The translations under genes were made by a program, and so were the position numbers. This document shows, in pieces, positions 40,841 to 50,377 of a stretch of DNA of 55,946 nucleotides. The stretch's first letter is position 1; each line of letters starts with the position of its first letter. The stretch spans positions 1-55,946 of the forward strand of contig CAZOOV010000014.1 in assembly GCA_964581515.1 (NCBI GenBank). The letters run 5' to 3'. This DNA is from JACJVV01 sp964581515. GTDB lineage: Archaea; Nanobdellota; Nanobdellia; Woesearchaeales; JACJVV01. The notes beneath the pieces are model-generated. The model ran no database searches. It was not told the DNA's origin and saw nothing but the letters and a program-made list of their open reading frames with translations.

Positions 40841-41596
40841 TCAATGCAGCTTAAGTATCTTCCTAAGCAGCATGCTAAATACAATTGAGAATATGATATA
40901 AGTTCCAAGCCATCCAACTTCCCAACCAAATAGATTTAATACTATTTTCTTAGGATTACCGACATCAATCTTCTTTATGTCTCTACCTTCAAATTTAGTA
41001 TTATCTGGCTTGATGTAATTCTCTTCATCAACCATGACAGAAACTCGATATTCTGTTGCATTATTTACCAAATAGACTACATCATAAGTTCCTTCTTCCA
41101 CTGCTTTAAATCTAAATGATAATTCTTTTGACATTATCCTCTTTGCATTCTCTTTCTCAAGAAGAATAATACTATTATTTATCGGCGGAGGAATAACTTC
41201 AATATCGCCATAAACATTCTTGTTAAAAGTCACAACCATATCAAACTCTTGATCAGGCTGTATTGGCAAGTATGCAAAATTAGAATTTAACCAACCAAAT
41301 ACTAGAATAATTGGTATGAATGTAATTAAAGTTGGCTTCATGCTATGCATCATATATTTCATATTTTTTTCCATAGCCTGCTTTTGCATCTTCATCATCT
41401 TCTCAGGATTATCTTTAAATGCCTTCATTTCCTTCTGAGCACCCTTGATATCAGCCTTCAATGTCTTCATAAGCTCCTGATCAGTCATGTACTTATAGAT
41501 TATAGTTATCATTATAGAAAGTATAAACGAAATGAGAACTATAGCAAGAAATGGATCCATTTTTAGTAACGGATTTAATATTGTATCAAAAATCAT
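40841..41596 (-). CDS. EMC3/TMCO1-like membrane insertase (DUF106)
   Basis: A 251-residue protein from the ATG at 41596, preceded by GAGGTG with 5-base spacing; the frame extends only to a TTG. Membrane segments lie at about 13-36, 90-108 and 225-245. A cytoplasmic coiled coil (about 40-85, ending in MKKMQ/KYMM-type Met-rich sequence) follows the first helix, the layout of archaeal Oxa1-superfamily (Ylp1/EMC3) proteins. The outside insertion of about 100 residues between helices 2 and 3 is beta-rich and longer than usual. It lies just after secY, its usual neighbour in archaeal spc clusters. Confidence 0.82.
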   Translation of the reverse strand: MIFDTILNPLLKMDPFLAIVLISFILSIMITIIYKYMTDQELMKTLKADIKGAQKEMKAFKDNPEKMMKMQKQAMEKNMKYMMHSMKPTLITFIPIILVFGWLNSNFAYLPIQPDQEFDMVVTFNKNVYGDIEVIPPPINNSIILLEKENAKRIMSKELSFRFKAVEEGTYDVVYLVNNATEYRVSVMVDEENYIKPDNTKFEGRDIKKIDVGNPKKIVLNLFGWEVGWLGTYIIFSIVFSMLLRKILKLH

Positions 41597-41702
41597 CTTA
41601 ACACCTCTCGTCCCCAAATATCACTTTATATATTACCATGAATATATTATTGTAAAAACATAATTACAAGATAAAAAAGAATCATTGACTTTATATATTT
41701 AA

Positions 41703-43085
41703 CTATCCACCCATGAACTTTTTCATCATTGGATTCATGTCCATCATATGTTGTTTAGCTACTTCTTCATATAATTTATAGATAATCATGACTGCTAGTA
41801 ATATACCAGTTCCTCTACTAAGTGCACCAAGAAGGTCTGCTGATGCTGCTAAGAAACCTACTAATACAGCCCCCATTATTGTCAAAGGCTGTATATACCT
41901 ATCAAGTAGCCTTTCTAAAACCCTTTGATCATTCCTAAAACCTGGTATTTGTAGTCCATATGCAGATATCTGTTTTGCTTGAGACTTTGCATCCATCCCT
42001 GATGTCTGCATCCAAAAATATGAGAATACTACTGCTCCACCAATCATGAATGCTAAATAAGACATTGCATGAAGCACATCTATTGTCTGTAAACTTGTAC
42101 TAAATATCTTTTCGAGTAAGTTTGGAGGATGTATCCATGCTATAAAACCAGATTGAGGGGTATTTCCACTAAAAGTACCAAGTATTGGATGTCCCCATTT
42201 CTCAAGGAGTCTAGCCCATAACTGAAAATTAGCCATTAATGCAGCTATAAGTATTACTGGGATATTTGATGTATATATGAAGTTTAAAGGCCATCTGACA
42301 CCTTGCCCACGAATTCTTCCAAAAGACAATGGGATCTCAACTTTCATAGCTTGACCATATACTGAAATAGCAAATACGAATAATGTTGCAAGTATTGCAC
42401 CTAATTGGAAAAATGCTTGATCTGGAAGCCCTCTTCCAAGGAATTGAAACATTGCTGGAATTGCTCCTGCTGCAACATCTGGATTAATGAGCGATGGGAA
42501 AGGATTAAGTGCCCTTAGGAAAATTCCTTGTGATACTCCTGCTGCAATAAACAAGCTTATACCTGATCCAAAACCCCATTTGCTGATAACTTCATCCATA
42601 AGTATTATCATATAACCGCCAAGTATCAATTGGAATACAAGTATCAATTGTAACATAAAAAATGATGTGCTTCCCACTGGTGGAGGAAGTCCTCCCATGA
42701 ATACATATATGAAAGCTTCAAATATTACAAAAAATATTGCCATGATCTTCTGTAATGCCTGGAATTTCTTTTTACCTTCAGGATTTGTAAGATCAAATTT
42801 CAATATACCTGAACCATTCAATAACTGCAAAACGATTGAACCGGTAACGATAGGTCCAATACCCAAAGAAATGATACTTCCAAAACTAGCACCAAGTATG
42901 ATTGATAAATATTCAAATTGACTAAGTGCACTTTCACCAAGTCCAAATAATGGGATATGTCCTAATATAAAGAAAGCTACAAGAATAATTAAGGTCCATT
43001 TTAGTTTCTCCTTGAATGGTAACCGTTTTTGTGTTGGTGACTTGACTTCAGGAAGATAACTGCTAATCCTCTCGATAAGTGACAT
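41703..43085 (-). CDS. secY: Protein translocase subunit SecY
   Basis: A 460-residue, ten-helix channel protein. It has the plug-helix region after helix 1, GSIISLGIGPIVTGSIVLQLL, the helix 5 segment WGFGSGISLFIAAGVS, and the cytoplasmic loop GRIRGQGVRWPLNFIYTSNIPV. The C-terminus ends MDMNPMMKKFMGG. It forms the Sec channel with SecE and Sec61beta. It starts one base after the uL15 stop and is the last classical gene of the spc operon. Confidence 0.95.
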   Translation of the reverse strand: MSLIERISSYLPEVKSPTQKRLPFKEKLKWTLIILVAFFILGHIPLFGLGESALSQFEYLSIILGASFGSIISLGIGPIVTGSIVLQLLNGSGILKFDLTNPEGKKKFQALQKIMAIFFVIFEAFIYVFMGGLPPPVGSTSFFMLQLILVFQLILGGYMIILMDEVISKWGFGSGISLFIAAGVSQGIFLRALNPFPSLINPDVAAGAIPAMFQFLGRGLPDQAFFQLGAILATLFVFAISVYGQAMKVEIPLSFGRIRGQGVRWPLNFIYTSNIPVILIAALMANFQLWARLLEKWGHPILGTFSGNTPQSGFIAWIHPPNLLEKIFSTSLQTIDVLHAMSYLAFMIGGAVVFSYFWMQTSGMDAKSQAKQISAYGLQIPGFRNDQRVLERLLDRYIQPLTIMGAVLVGFLAASADLLGALSRGTGILLAVMIIYKLYEEVAKQHMMDMNPMMKKFMGG

Positions 43086-43086
43086 T

Positions 43087-43596
43087 TTAGTTCTCTACAC
43101 TATCCTCTTCAGGTGCGCTTTTAGGAGCTTTTTTAGAGACTTCATCTGGAGATTTATCATTTTTCTCCTCTGAAGATTTTTCTTTAGAAGCTTTAAGTAC
43201 TGTAACACTTCCTTTTGCTTCTTTAATCTTCTCTACAGCTCTTACAGAAGCGTAATCGACTGTGATTTTATAAGCTTTATTGACTTTTCCAGTTCCTAGT
43301 AACTTATTAATCCCGAAATCAGATAGATTAATATCCGTCTTATCTGTCTTTAGTTTTGAAATATCAGAAACATTGATTGCAACTACCTTGGGCTTTGTTG
43401 ATTTAGATTTAAAACCATACATTCCTAAACGTCGTTCTTTCCAAATTGAAGGCTTATTTGTATCTCCTCTTTTCCCAGTGCCAGCATTACCTACGCCTCC
43501 CCTGTTTCCAGCACCCCTATGTTTCTTCATAGCTCCCCAACCATGGGTTGTGCCTCCTCTCTGTCTTACTGACTTTTTTCTTTTTGATGTAACCAT
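43087..43596 (-). CDS. rpl15: Large-subunit ribosomal protein uL15
   Basis: A 169-residue protein. The glycine/arginine-rich N-terminus (RQRGGTTHGWGAMKKHRGAG) and the central KPKVVAINVSDISKL are typical of archaeal L15. Residues about 135-169 are an acidic/lysine tail beyond the usual end. Confidence 0.93.
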   Translation of the reverse strand: MVTSKRKKSVRQRGGTTHGWGAMKKHRGAGNRGGVGNAGTGKRGDTNKPSIWKERRLGMYGFKSKSTKPKVVAINVSDISKLKTDKTDINLSDFGINKLLGTGKVNKAYKITVDYASVRAVEKIKEAKGSVTVLKASKEKSSEEKNDKSPDEVSKKAPKSAPEEDSVEN

Positions 43597-43639
43597 TTTA
43601 ATTTTAACCTTATAATTTAAACATATAATCTAGTTAAGA

Positions 43640-44116
43640 TTAATTTACCATTTTTTTAATGAGATCATTAATCTTATCTTTTCTATAACCTAAAGCCCCA
43701 CCGACACTAAAAGAAACTTTTATTCCTTTTCGTTCAAATCCGCCTTTTGGAGGATGTAACTTATAGATTTTCTTTTCTTTTGAGATTGCACTTGCTTTTG
43801 ATTCAAGTAATTTCATTACTTCATCACTTACTTCTCCCCAAGTGATATAATCTTTAGCTTTCTTAAGCATGCCAAGATAATTTGCTTGTTTAGGTATGAT
43901 AATAAGATTATGTTGATTATTCAAATTAAGCATTTTAAGTGTATCTTTAATGCTACCATCTATCCTTCTACCGCCTCTAATACGAAGAACCGCAACATTC
44001 ACTGAATTCTCTTTGGATCCAAGTTTTGAAGCTGGAGCTTCTGTTTTGGAAACAGCTTTAGGTTGTTCTTTTTCAACAGATTCTACTGGTGCATCTTTAT
44101 TAACTTCTTCGCTCAT
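43640..44116 (-). CDS. rpl30: Large-subunit ribosomal protein uL30
   Basis: A 158-residue protein, core from about residue 38 (NVAVLRIRGGRRIDGSIKDT, then NNQHNLIIIPKQ), with an archaeal C-terminal extension (FSVGGALGYRKDKINDLIKKM). The first 37 residues are a low-complexity charged extension. The ATG overlaps the uS5 stop (ATGA). Confidence 0.92.
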   Translation of the reverse strand: MSEEVNKDAPVESVEKEQPKAVSKTEAPASKLGSKENSVNVAVLRIRGGRRIDGSIKDTLKMLNLNNQHNLIIIPKQANYLGMLKKAKDYITWGEVSDEVMKLLESKASAISKEKKIYKLHPPKGGFERKGIKVSFSVGGALGYRKDKINDLIKKMVN

Positions 44117-45042
44117 TCTTTATCACTTGCCTTTTTATTTCCAGTTACAATGGATAATTCTTTTTCTTTTTTAGCTGATAACTTATATTTATTTAATTTT
44201 TTCAATGCTGCAACGCATGCTTTTACAAGATTTGTCTTTGTGCCTGTTTGTCCGACACTTTTTGACCATACATCTTTAATTCCTGCTAATTCAAGAACTT
44301 TTTTGCATTCTTTTTCTACAATTAAACCTTTTCCTACTGGAGCAGGCATAAGTGTCAATCTTACAGATCCACATCTTCCACTCACTTCAAAAGGAATTGA
44401 ATGTGGTTCTGTTGTTGAGGAAAGCCAGCTTCCTGACCCTCTTTTAATTTGGAATAAATTTAATTTTGCAGTTCTGAAAGCTTTTTCACGAGCAGGTACT
44501 GTTTCTTTTGCTCTTGCATAGCCTACTCCTACATAACCATCCCTATTTCCGACAACAGCCATAGTAGCGAAGCTTGGTTTATTACCTTCTTTAGTCTTCT
44601 TTTGTGTTTGCTTAAAGACTCTTCTTGCTCCTCCGCCAAATTTACCTTTGCTCTGTCCTATTAATAATAATTCTGACTCAAGAGATGGAAATAAAAAATC
44701 AATAATTTCAACTTCAAGTATACGTTTTCCTGAAGCAAAGATTTCATCAATATCAGTAATTTCTCCACTTTTGACTTTTTTACCGAGCTCAGTTTTAGGA
44801 ACCCATCCTTCAAGTTGTTTCTGTTGTCTTTTCTCAACATTAGTCCTAGCAATTTTATCTTCATCTAGTTCTTTAACATCTAAAGTATCTTTCTTTACTT
44901 GAAGTTCAGCTTTTTCTGCAACTTCAACTGCTACATCTTCTGTAGTTTCTGTAGCTTTTGCAGTAGTATCAGTAGTTTCTGCAGCTTTTGCAGTTTCTTC
45001 CTGTTTTCCCTTCTTCTCAACTGGAGTATCTTTCTCAGCCAT
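44113..45042 (-). CDS. rps5: Small-subunit ribosomal protein uS5 with long N-terminal extension
   Basis: A 309-residue protein. The S5 double-stranded RNA-binding and C-terminal domains begin at about residue 79 (WVPKTELGKKVKSGEI) and include ATMAVVGNRDGYVGVGYARA and VRLTLMPAPVGKGL. The first 75 or so residues are a Thr/Glu/Ala/Lys-rich acidic extension with no counterpart in standard archaeal S5. It overlaps uL30 by 4 bases and touches uL18. Confidence 0.93.
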   Translation of the reverse strand: MAEKDTPVEKKGKQEETAKAAETTDTTAKATETTEDVAVEVAEKAELQVKKDTLDVKELDEDKIARTNVEKRQQKQLEGWVPKTELGKKVKSGEITDIDEIFASGKRILEVEIIDFLFPSLESELLLIGQSKGKFGGGARRVFKQTQKKTKEGNKPSFATMAVVGNRDGYVGVGYARAKETVPAREKAFRTAKLNLFQIKRGSGSWLSSTTEPHSIPFEVSGRCGSVRLTLMPAPVGKGLIVEKECKKVLELAGIKDVWSKSVGQTGTKTNLVKACVAALKKLNKYKLSAKKEKELSIVTGNKKASDKE

Positions 45043-45617
45043 TAATTAACACCTTCTATCTTTGATTTTATCTCGTCAACATGATTTTGGATTGATTCTG
45101 GTTTAATACTGTTCTTTAAATAAAGTGAATATAATTTATTATATTTCTCATTATTTTCTTTTTGTAATTTCTCTGCATACTGTTGTATATGTTTTCCATT
45201 TAATCTATCTTCCCCAGGGAATGATTTCTCATTAGCAGGTATTTCAATACCGCCATCAATGACTCCCTTTGTCACTGCATATATTCGTGAATGATAAACT
45301 GAACGTTTTTTACCCATATCAAGTATTGCTTTCTTAACTTTTCCTGAAGTTTTCTTTGCTAGTAATAATCCTAAAAGATATGCACAAGGCATATTTGTTC
45401 TTGAACCCTTCCATCCTAGTTTCTCAAGAGATTTTGTAGACACTGCACATAATATTTTATCACCTTTAGGATCATAATCAACTAATTGTGCAATTATATT
45501 TTTAGAGCTTACCCTAACAACTAATCTTGGAAGACCAGATTTTAATAATCCTAATCTTGCACCATAATCAGTTTTAGCTTTTCTTCTATATTCCTTGAAA
45601 AAATGTTTTTCTGCCAT
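45042..45617 (-). CDS. rpl18: Large-subunit ribosomal protein uL18
   Basis: A 191-residue protein of archaeal type with YRRKAKTDYGARLGLLKSG, CAYLLGLLLAKK and the KGVIDGGIEIP segment. It binds 5S rRNA together with uL5. Length is normal for Archaea. Confidence 0.94.
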   Translation of the reverse strand: MAEKHFFKEYRRKAKTDYGARLGLLKSGLPRLVVRVSSKNIIAQLVDYDPKGDKILCAVSTKSLEKLGWKGSRTNMPCAYLLGLLLAKKTSGKVKKAILDMGKKRSVYHSRIYAVTKGVIDGGIEIPANEKSFPGEDRLNGKHIQQYAEKLQKENNEKYNKLYSLYLKNSIKPESIQNHVDEIKSKIEGVN

Positions 45618-45619
45618 TT

Positions 45620-46081
45620 TTATTTAGACTCTTTAATTATTAAATTATGTTCATTTAAGTAGGTCTTCATGTGTCTTTGACTTCTGAAGAATCCTCCTTT
45701 TGCTTTATTAGCTAAATTCCTATATACTTTATTTGATATAAGCCCCTTAGCTTTTAATGCTTTAAGTAATTCTCTTAATTTTCTTATTTTATTAATCCAA
45801 GTTTCTTTTTTGTTTAAACGTGCATTTGCAGTTCCTTTTCTTGAACCTTGACCTTTTTGTAGGCCTTTTCTTTTTTGACCCAGTTTTGCACGAGCTCTTC
45901 CTCTTGAACTTTCATGTGATGATTTAATTGATATAACTCCTGTACCGATTAAACCTTTAATATCAGCCTTTGTAATTGATTCTTTTATCTCTGTAAGACT
46001 TTCAGTATCAAAACTAACTTTTTTAGGTGCACATTTCATAATTTGTGCTGCTAGTCTTCTTTGAAGTGTTAAATTAACCAT
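45620..46081 (-). CDS. rpl19e: Large-subunit ribosomal protein eL19
   Basis: A 153-residue protein: LTLQRRLAAQIMKC, the SRGRARAKLGQKRKG basic loop and a long C-terminal helical region (TWINKIRKLRELLKALKAKG, then YRNLYRKAKGG-like NLANKAKGGFF). Usual length and position between eL32 and uL18. Confidence 0.94.
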   Translation of the reverse strand: MVNLTLQRRLAAQIMKCAPKKVSFDTESLTEIKESITKADIKGLIGTGVISIKSSHESSRGRARAKLGQKRKGLQKGQGSRKGTANARLNKKETWINKIRKLRELLKALKAKGLISNKVYRNLANKAKGGFFRSQRHMKTYLNEHNLIIKESK

Positions 46082-46083
46082 TT

Positions 46084-46608
46084 TTACATTCCGCCGTCCT
46101 TCTTAGTCAATAATTTATCTTTTTCTTTCTTTTCTGTTTCTTTTTTCTCATCATCAGACTTTTCTTCGTCGGACTTTTCATCTTTCTTGGTCTTAGCTTT
46201 TTTATCAAGCTCTTTTTGTTTACTTTCTTTTTTCTTCTTCAATTCTTCTTTTACTGTTTTTCTTTGTTTTAATTTTTCTTCGACCTTTGAAATGAAATCA
46301 TCTTTAACATTTATAACTGTAAGTTTAAGTTCTTGTACTTTTTTCATCATCTCAACTTTTTTTCTTAATCCTAGTTTTGAACTGAAGATAATCTGAGCAT
46401 TCTTTTCTTTAGCCATATCTAAATCATTCTGATTCTTAACAACTACAATATTTAATTCTTTTGAAGGGGTTCCATGACCAACTTTAACAGCTTTCCCATA
46501 TCCTGAAAAGCCAAGCCTAAGTTTGTTATGAAGTCCTCTTGGCTTTCTCCATGGATTAGCCAATCTTTTTAATTTGTAACTGTTATATCGTCTGAATTTT
46601 TTTGACAT
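46084..46608 (-). CDS. rpl32e: Large-subunit ribosomal protein eL32 with charged tail
   Basis: A 174-residue protein. The core holds WRKPRGLHNKLRLGFSGYGK and VGHGTPSKELNIVVVKNQ, and the protein ends with about 55 residues of Lys, Glu and Asp. Most archaeal L32e proteins end near residue 130. Confidence 0.92.
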   Translation of the reverse strand: MSKKFRRYNSYKLKRLANPWRKPRGLHNKLRLGFSGYGKAVKVGHGTPSKELNIVVVKNQNDLDMAKEKNAQIIFSSKLGLRKKVEMMKKVQELKLTVINVKDDFISKVEEKLKQRKTVKEELKKKKESKQKELDKKAKTKKDEKSDEEKSDDEKKETEKKEKDKLLTKKDGGM

Positions 46609-46626
46609 GATTAAAACACCCTATAT

Positions 46627-47172
46627 TTAAACTTCTTTACCTGCTTTATGTGTAATATATATTCCATCTTGGAAAATTCTCCTATCACGATTAGTTATCC
46701 GTGTTAACTGCTCAATATCAGCAGCAATCTGTGAAACTTTTTCAAGATCAGGACCGCTCACTTCAATGATATCCCCTTTAAGTTCCACTTTAGGTCCTTC
46801 TTTTAACTTAAGTTCCCTAGGTACTTTTTCTCCAAAGAGATTTTTAACTACAAGTTTATTATTTGCAATTGCAACATTCATTGGGAAGTGACTTGAACAT
46901 ATTTTCAATGTATAAACAAAACCTTCGCTAACTCCTTTAATCATATTTTTTATATGGGCTTTTATTGTAAAAAGATTTCTTTTATCATAAATATTATATC
47001 CTTTACAAGAAACAATTAAACTATTTCCTTCTTGTGTGAAATCAAATCTAGGCATATTAAATACCTTAGTGACTTCTGAGGAATCCTTCTTGATAGTAAT
47101 TTGGCTTCCATCGACAGATAATGTCACATCTTCAGGTACTTCAACCTTATCTTTGAATTCTTTTATTCTCAT
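46627..47172 (-). CDS. rpl6: Large-subunit ribosomal protein uL6
   Basis: A 181-residue two-domain protein. Domain 1 includes NLFTIKAHIKNMIKGVSEGF and domain 2 the FPMNVAIANNKLVVKNLFGE stretch; the C-terminal RDRRIFQDGIYITHK is diagnostic. Normal archaeal length. Confidence 0.95.
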   Translation of the reverse strand: MRIKEFKDKVEVPEDVTLSVDGSQITIKKDSSEVTKVFNMPRFDFTQEGNSLIVSCKGYNIYDKRNLFTIKAHIKNMIKGVSEGFVYTLKICSSHFPMNVAIANNKLVVKNLFGEKVPRELKLKEGPKVELKGDIIEVSGPDLEKVSQIAADIEQLTRITNRDRRIFQDGIYITHKAGKEV

Positions 47173-47199
47173 TTTAATAAGTTAGCCTGTAAATAATGC

Positions 47200-47592
47200 T
47201 TAATAACAATAAGCAATAAGCCTTCCTCCTAATTTCTTCTCCTTTGCTTCTTTATTTGTAAGAAGCCCGCTTGAAGTTGAAACAATCATTAAACCAAAAC
47301 CTCTTGCAGGTAAATATCTCTGTTCATATTTTTCTATTTCTGAATTCTTTACCTTAAATCTAGGTTTTATTGCTCCACAATGATTTATCTGATCAATAAG
47401 TTCAATTGTAATTTTGCCGCCTTGCCTATTTTCTTCATATGTAACTTTTCCAACATATTCATTCTTTTCTAATATTGACAAAGTTGCCTTAATCATTTTT
47501 GATATTCCATATATCACTATCTCTTTCTTTGATACTTTTCCGGCATTGTCGATTTTCGATAAACATGCTGCTAATGGATCATTACATGACAT
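47200..47592 (-). CDS. rps8: Small-subunit ribosomal protein uS8
   Basis: A 130-residue protein with the conserved C-terminal RYLPARGFGLMIVSTSSGLL (S8 landmark S-T-S-x-G) and EAKEKKLGGRLIAYCY. It binds helix 21 of 16S rRNA. Normal length. Confidence 0.95.
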   Translation of the reverse strand: MSCNDPLAACLSKIDNAGKVSKKEIVIYGISKMIKATLSILEKNEYVGKVTYEENRQGGKITIELIDQINHCGAIKPRFKVKNSEIEKYEQRYLPARGFGLMIVSTSSGLLTNKEAKEKKLGGRLIAYCY

Positions 47593-47601
47593 TTTTGAAC
47601 C

Positions 47602-47832
47602 TCAATTATATTTTTTGAAACCTATTTTTGTTGCAATATCTCTAAAACATTGTCTGCATAAGTTAAGACCATATTTACTGACGTGACCTCTAATTCTTCC
47701 ACATCTTCTGCATTGCTTTTTTGCTATGCCGCATGTCCTTTCCTTAGGCGCATTGTTCTTTATGTATTTGCCTAATTTGGGCTGTTTGACTTTAAGTTGT
47801 TTGAAAACTTTTTTGTAATTGCTAGTTGTCAT
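47602..47832 (-). CDS. rps14: Small-subunit ribosomal protein uS14 (zinc-binding type)
   Basis: A 76-residue protein from the ATG at 47832, one base after the uL5 stop; the frame extends only to a TTG. Zinc ligands C-x4-5-C-x2-C...C-x2-C appear in TCGIAKKQCRRCGR and NLCRQCFRD. It is slightly longer at the N-terminus than the 50-55 residues common in Archaea. Confidence 0.92.
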   Translation of the reverse strand: MTTSNYKKVFKQLKVKQPKLGKYIKNNAPKERTCGIAKKQCRRCGRIRGHVSKYGLNLCRQCFRDIATKIGFKKYN

Positions 47833-47833
47833 C

Positions 47834-48343
47834 TTATGCCTCAACCTCTACATTATATTCTTTACCCATGAATTGTATTGCATCTTCTTGTGAGATGTTA
47901 TGTTTCTTACCAATTTTTTTATTATTGGACTTATGTTTTATTGAAAATCCTGGTCTTTTTAATGTTATACACATTTCAAATCCAATAATTCCAATTTTAG
48001 GATCATATTCAAGTCCAGGAACATCAATATATTCATGAATTCCAAAAGCGATATTCCCATTATTATCAAAAGATGATTTTTTTAATTTATTCTCTTTTGC
48101 TTTTATGCATCTTGTCAATAAATCTTTTATCTTTTGCTTGTCCCTGATTGTTATCTTTGTACCAACAGGAAGACCAGGTCTTATTCCCCAACTTGGTATA
48201 CGCTTCATTGTTATTGTCTTTATTGGTTCTATCCCAGTCATATTCTTAAGTAGCATCATTCCTTTTTCTAATAGGTTTTGATCTTTACCTGCACCTACAT
48301 TAAAGGTTATCTTCTCTATTTTGATTTCTCTCATGTCTGCCAT
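47834..48343 (-). CDS. rpl5: Large-subunit ribosomal protein uL5
   Basis: A 169-residue protein with REIKIEKITFNVGAGKDQN, RIPSWGIRPGLPVGTKITIR and the FGIHEYIDVPGLEYDPKIGI segment. It is the 5S rRNA-binding protein that contacts the P-site tRNA. Normal length. Confidence 0.95.
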   Translation of the reverse strand: MADMREIKIEKITFNVGAGKDQNLLEKGMMLLKNMTGIEPIKTITMKRIPSWGIRPGLPVGTKITIRDKQKIKDLLTRCIKAKENKLKKSSFDNNGNIAFGIHEYIDVPGLEYDPKIGIIGFEMCITLKRPGFSIKHKSNNKKIGKKHNISQEDAIQFMGKEYNVEVEA

Positions 48344-48347
48344 TTTT

Positions 48348-49043
48348 CTATTGCACTTTAATTTCTGCTTTGTCTTTTCCTAAAACAAATACGAATTTTT
48401 TTAATGTTTCATAAATTTGATCAGCTGTTTCACTTTTGAAAAATACTTTATTTCCTTCAATTTTTTGGATTAAACCTAAGGAACCAATATGTTTTCCACC
48501 TATAAGTATAACATAACTCCCTTCACTTAATGATAATTGTTTTTTTATCTTTTGTGAAGGCAATTCTACTAATAATGAATCTGATGTCTTATATTTATCT
48601 TCTTTCACAGGTATGTTTCTATTATTTAATGTATTAATCTGTGTTAAGCCTTTTTTTATCTTTGTCTTGTTCATTACTTTAGACAATACAAGATTAGCTT
48701 CCTTTTCATCTATTTCAATAACTCCTATTTTTCCTCTAGGATTTAATATAACCCTATAATTTTTCTTTAATTTTGGTAAAGTTATAACATCCATAAAACC
48801 TACTAAATGATGGATATTTTTTACCGGTTTGCTATTAACCAAACAATCTTTATTATTAATTATAAGTTGTGTATCTTTTGTTATTGTTGCGATTTTAAGA
48901 TCTTTCTTTAGTATATGGTTAATTGATATTCCTAGTGAAAACGGATGTGCACCTGGTTGAGGACGAGTAACAAATACGTTCTCCTTTCTAGCAACGTCCC
49001 ATGTTTTTGGTGTGTTCAATGATTTAAGATGTCTTTTTACCAT
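48348..49043 (-). CDS. rps4e: Small-subunit ribosomal protein eS4
   Basis: A 231-residue archaeal/eukaryotic protein: HLKSLNTPKTWDVARKENVF, an S4-type RNA-binding segment, VKNIHHLVGFMDVI, and a KOW-like C-terminus (IGGKHIGSLGLIQKIEG). Located between uL5 and uL24 as in other archaea. Confidence 0.94.
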   Translation of the reverse strand: MVKRHLKSLNTPKTWDVARKENVFVTRPQPGAHPFSLGISINHILKKDLKIATITKDTQLIINNKDCLVNSKPVKNIHHLVGFMDVITLPKLKKNYRVILNPRGKIGVIEIDEKEANLVLSKVMNKTKIKKGLTQINTLNNRNIPVKEDKYKTSDSLLVELPSQKIKKQLSLSEGSYVILIGGKHIGSLGLIQKIEGNKVFFKSETADQIYETLKKFVFVLGKDKAEIKVQ

Positions 49044-49047
49044 TTTT

Positions 49048-49431
49048 TTAAGCCTCTTTAGCTTTTGCTTTCAGTCTCTTTTTGTCTGATAAGTCAAGTT
49101 CTGTTATTTGAAGATTTGAAGGTTCTAAAGGGATTAAACTTTTAGTGCCATCTTTTCTTACTAAATCTATACCAGCAACATAAATCTTTGAATATTTTGT
49201 TGAAACACGATCAATTTTTCCTAATTTTCCCTTATATTGTCCACGAAGAACTTTTATTTTATCTCCTTTTTTAGCACGGATTGAACGTTTTGAATATTTT
49301 TGTCTAAGTTCTTTGGAAATATTTATTGAGACGAACTTACCCAGTACATGAAGTGGCGCATTATATCTATATTTACGCTGTTTTCTCGTTTGTGTACTTG
49401 CTTTCCATGTTTTTGCAAAAGTTTGTTTCAT
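49048..49431 (-). CDS. rpl24: Large-subunit ribosomal protein uL24
   Basis: A 127-residue protein with QRKYRYNAPLHVLGKFVS and the KOW motif GDKIKVLRGQYKGKLGKIDR. Initiates large-subunit assembly. Normal archaeal length. Confidence 0.94.
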   Translation of the reverse strand: MKQTFAKTWKASTQTRKQRKYRYNAPLHVLGKFVSINISKELRQKYSKRSIRAKKGDKIKVLRGQYKGKLGKIDRVSTKYSKIYVAGIDLVRKDGTKSLIPLEPSNLQITELDLSDKKRLKAKAKEA

Positions 49432-49439
49432 TTTTCCAC

Positions 49440-49841
49440 CTAAACAACAATATTAGCTAATTTTGATACAGGACTCCATCGTTCACATACTTCTTTTGCA
49501 ACAGGTCCTTTGATTAATGTTCCTTTTGGATTACCTTTATTATCTTTAAGGATAATACATGAATTATCTTCAAACTTGACTCTTGTTCCATCAAGCCTTC
49601 TGAATTCTTTTTTCTGTCTTACAATAACTGCAAAAACAACTTGTTTTCGAATATCTTGCTTTCCGGACTTTACTGCGACTTGTACTAAATCAGCAACACC
49701 ACCAGAAGGTTTTCTACCTTTTGTAGTTTTTGCTCCCACTATTGAAGTAACTTTCACAATTTTTGCTCCAGAGTTATCACATGTTTCCATAACAGTTCCA
49801 ACTAGGATTCCACCAGTTACTTGAGCTTTTATTGCTTTCAT
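49440..49841 (-). CDS. rpl14: Large-subunit ribosomal protein uL14
   Basis: A 133-residue protein: METCDNSGAKIVKVTSIVG, KPSGGVADLVQVAVKSGK, FEDNSCIILKDNKGNPKGT and the closing ERWSPVSKLANIVV. Normal length. Confidence 0.95.
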   Translation of the reverse strand: MKAIKAQVTGGILVGTVMETCDNSGAKIVKVTSIVGAKTTKGRKPSGGVADLVQVAVKSGKQDIRKQVVFAVIVRQKKEFRRLDGTRVKFEDNSCIILKDNKGNPKGTLIKGPVAKEVCERWSPVSKLANIVV

Positions 49842-49843
49842 TC

Positions 49844-50377
49844 TTACTCTTCTTTCTCCTTAACTTCTTCTTGATCTTCATCAGATTTAGCTTCTTGAAC
49901 TGGTGCTTTTTCTTCTACTTTTTTTTCTTCTTTAGCCAGTTTTTTCGCTTTTTCTTCTTTTTCATGATTTACTATTTTCTGATCATCTTCAATAGATTCT
50001 TTTTTAATCATATAATCTTTTGAATGTCCAAGATTTTTAATAATAACGAATTTTTTAGTTTTACTTATAGGCCTACATTCTGCAATAATTACCCTATCTC
50101 CTATTTTTGCACTTATTACATCAGGATTATGTGCAGCTACTTTTGTCTTTTTTTCTGTGAAACGTTCAAACTTCTTGACAAAATGCCTTGTTTTCCATGA
50201 AACCTTTACTGTCCTATGTGTATCTTTAGATACAACTATTCCTGTAAATGTTCTTCCATGAAGCTTTAGTCCGCCTGTGAAAGGACATTTTATATCACCA
50301 GAACCTGTATCAGGAAGAGACTTTCCTTTAAGGTTTTCATGTTGTTCTTTCATGATCTTTCTTATTGCTTCATTCAT
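49844..50377 (-). CDS. rps17: Small-subunit ribosomal protein uS17 with acidic tail
   Basis: A 177-residue protein. The core (LHGRTFTGIVVSKDTHRTVK, then HNPDVISAKIGDRVIIAECR and PISKTKKFVI) ends near residue 115, the usual archaeal length. The remaining 50-60 residues are Lys/Glu-rich. It overlaps the rnp1 stop by 8 bases. Confidence 0.93.
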   Translation of the reverse strand: MNEAIRKIMKEQHENLKGKSLPDTGSGDIKCPFTGGLKLHGRTFTGIVVSKDTHRTVKVSWKTRHFVKKFERFTEKKTKVAAHNPDVISAKIGDRVIIAECRPISKTKKFVIIKNLGHSKDYMIKKESIEDDQKIVNHEKEEKAKKLAKEEKKVEEKAPVQEAKSDEDQEEVKEKEE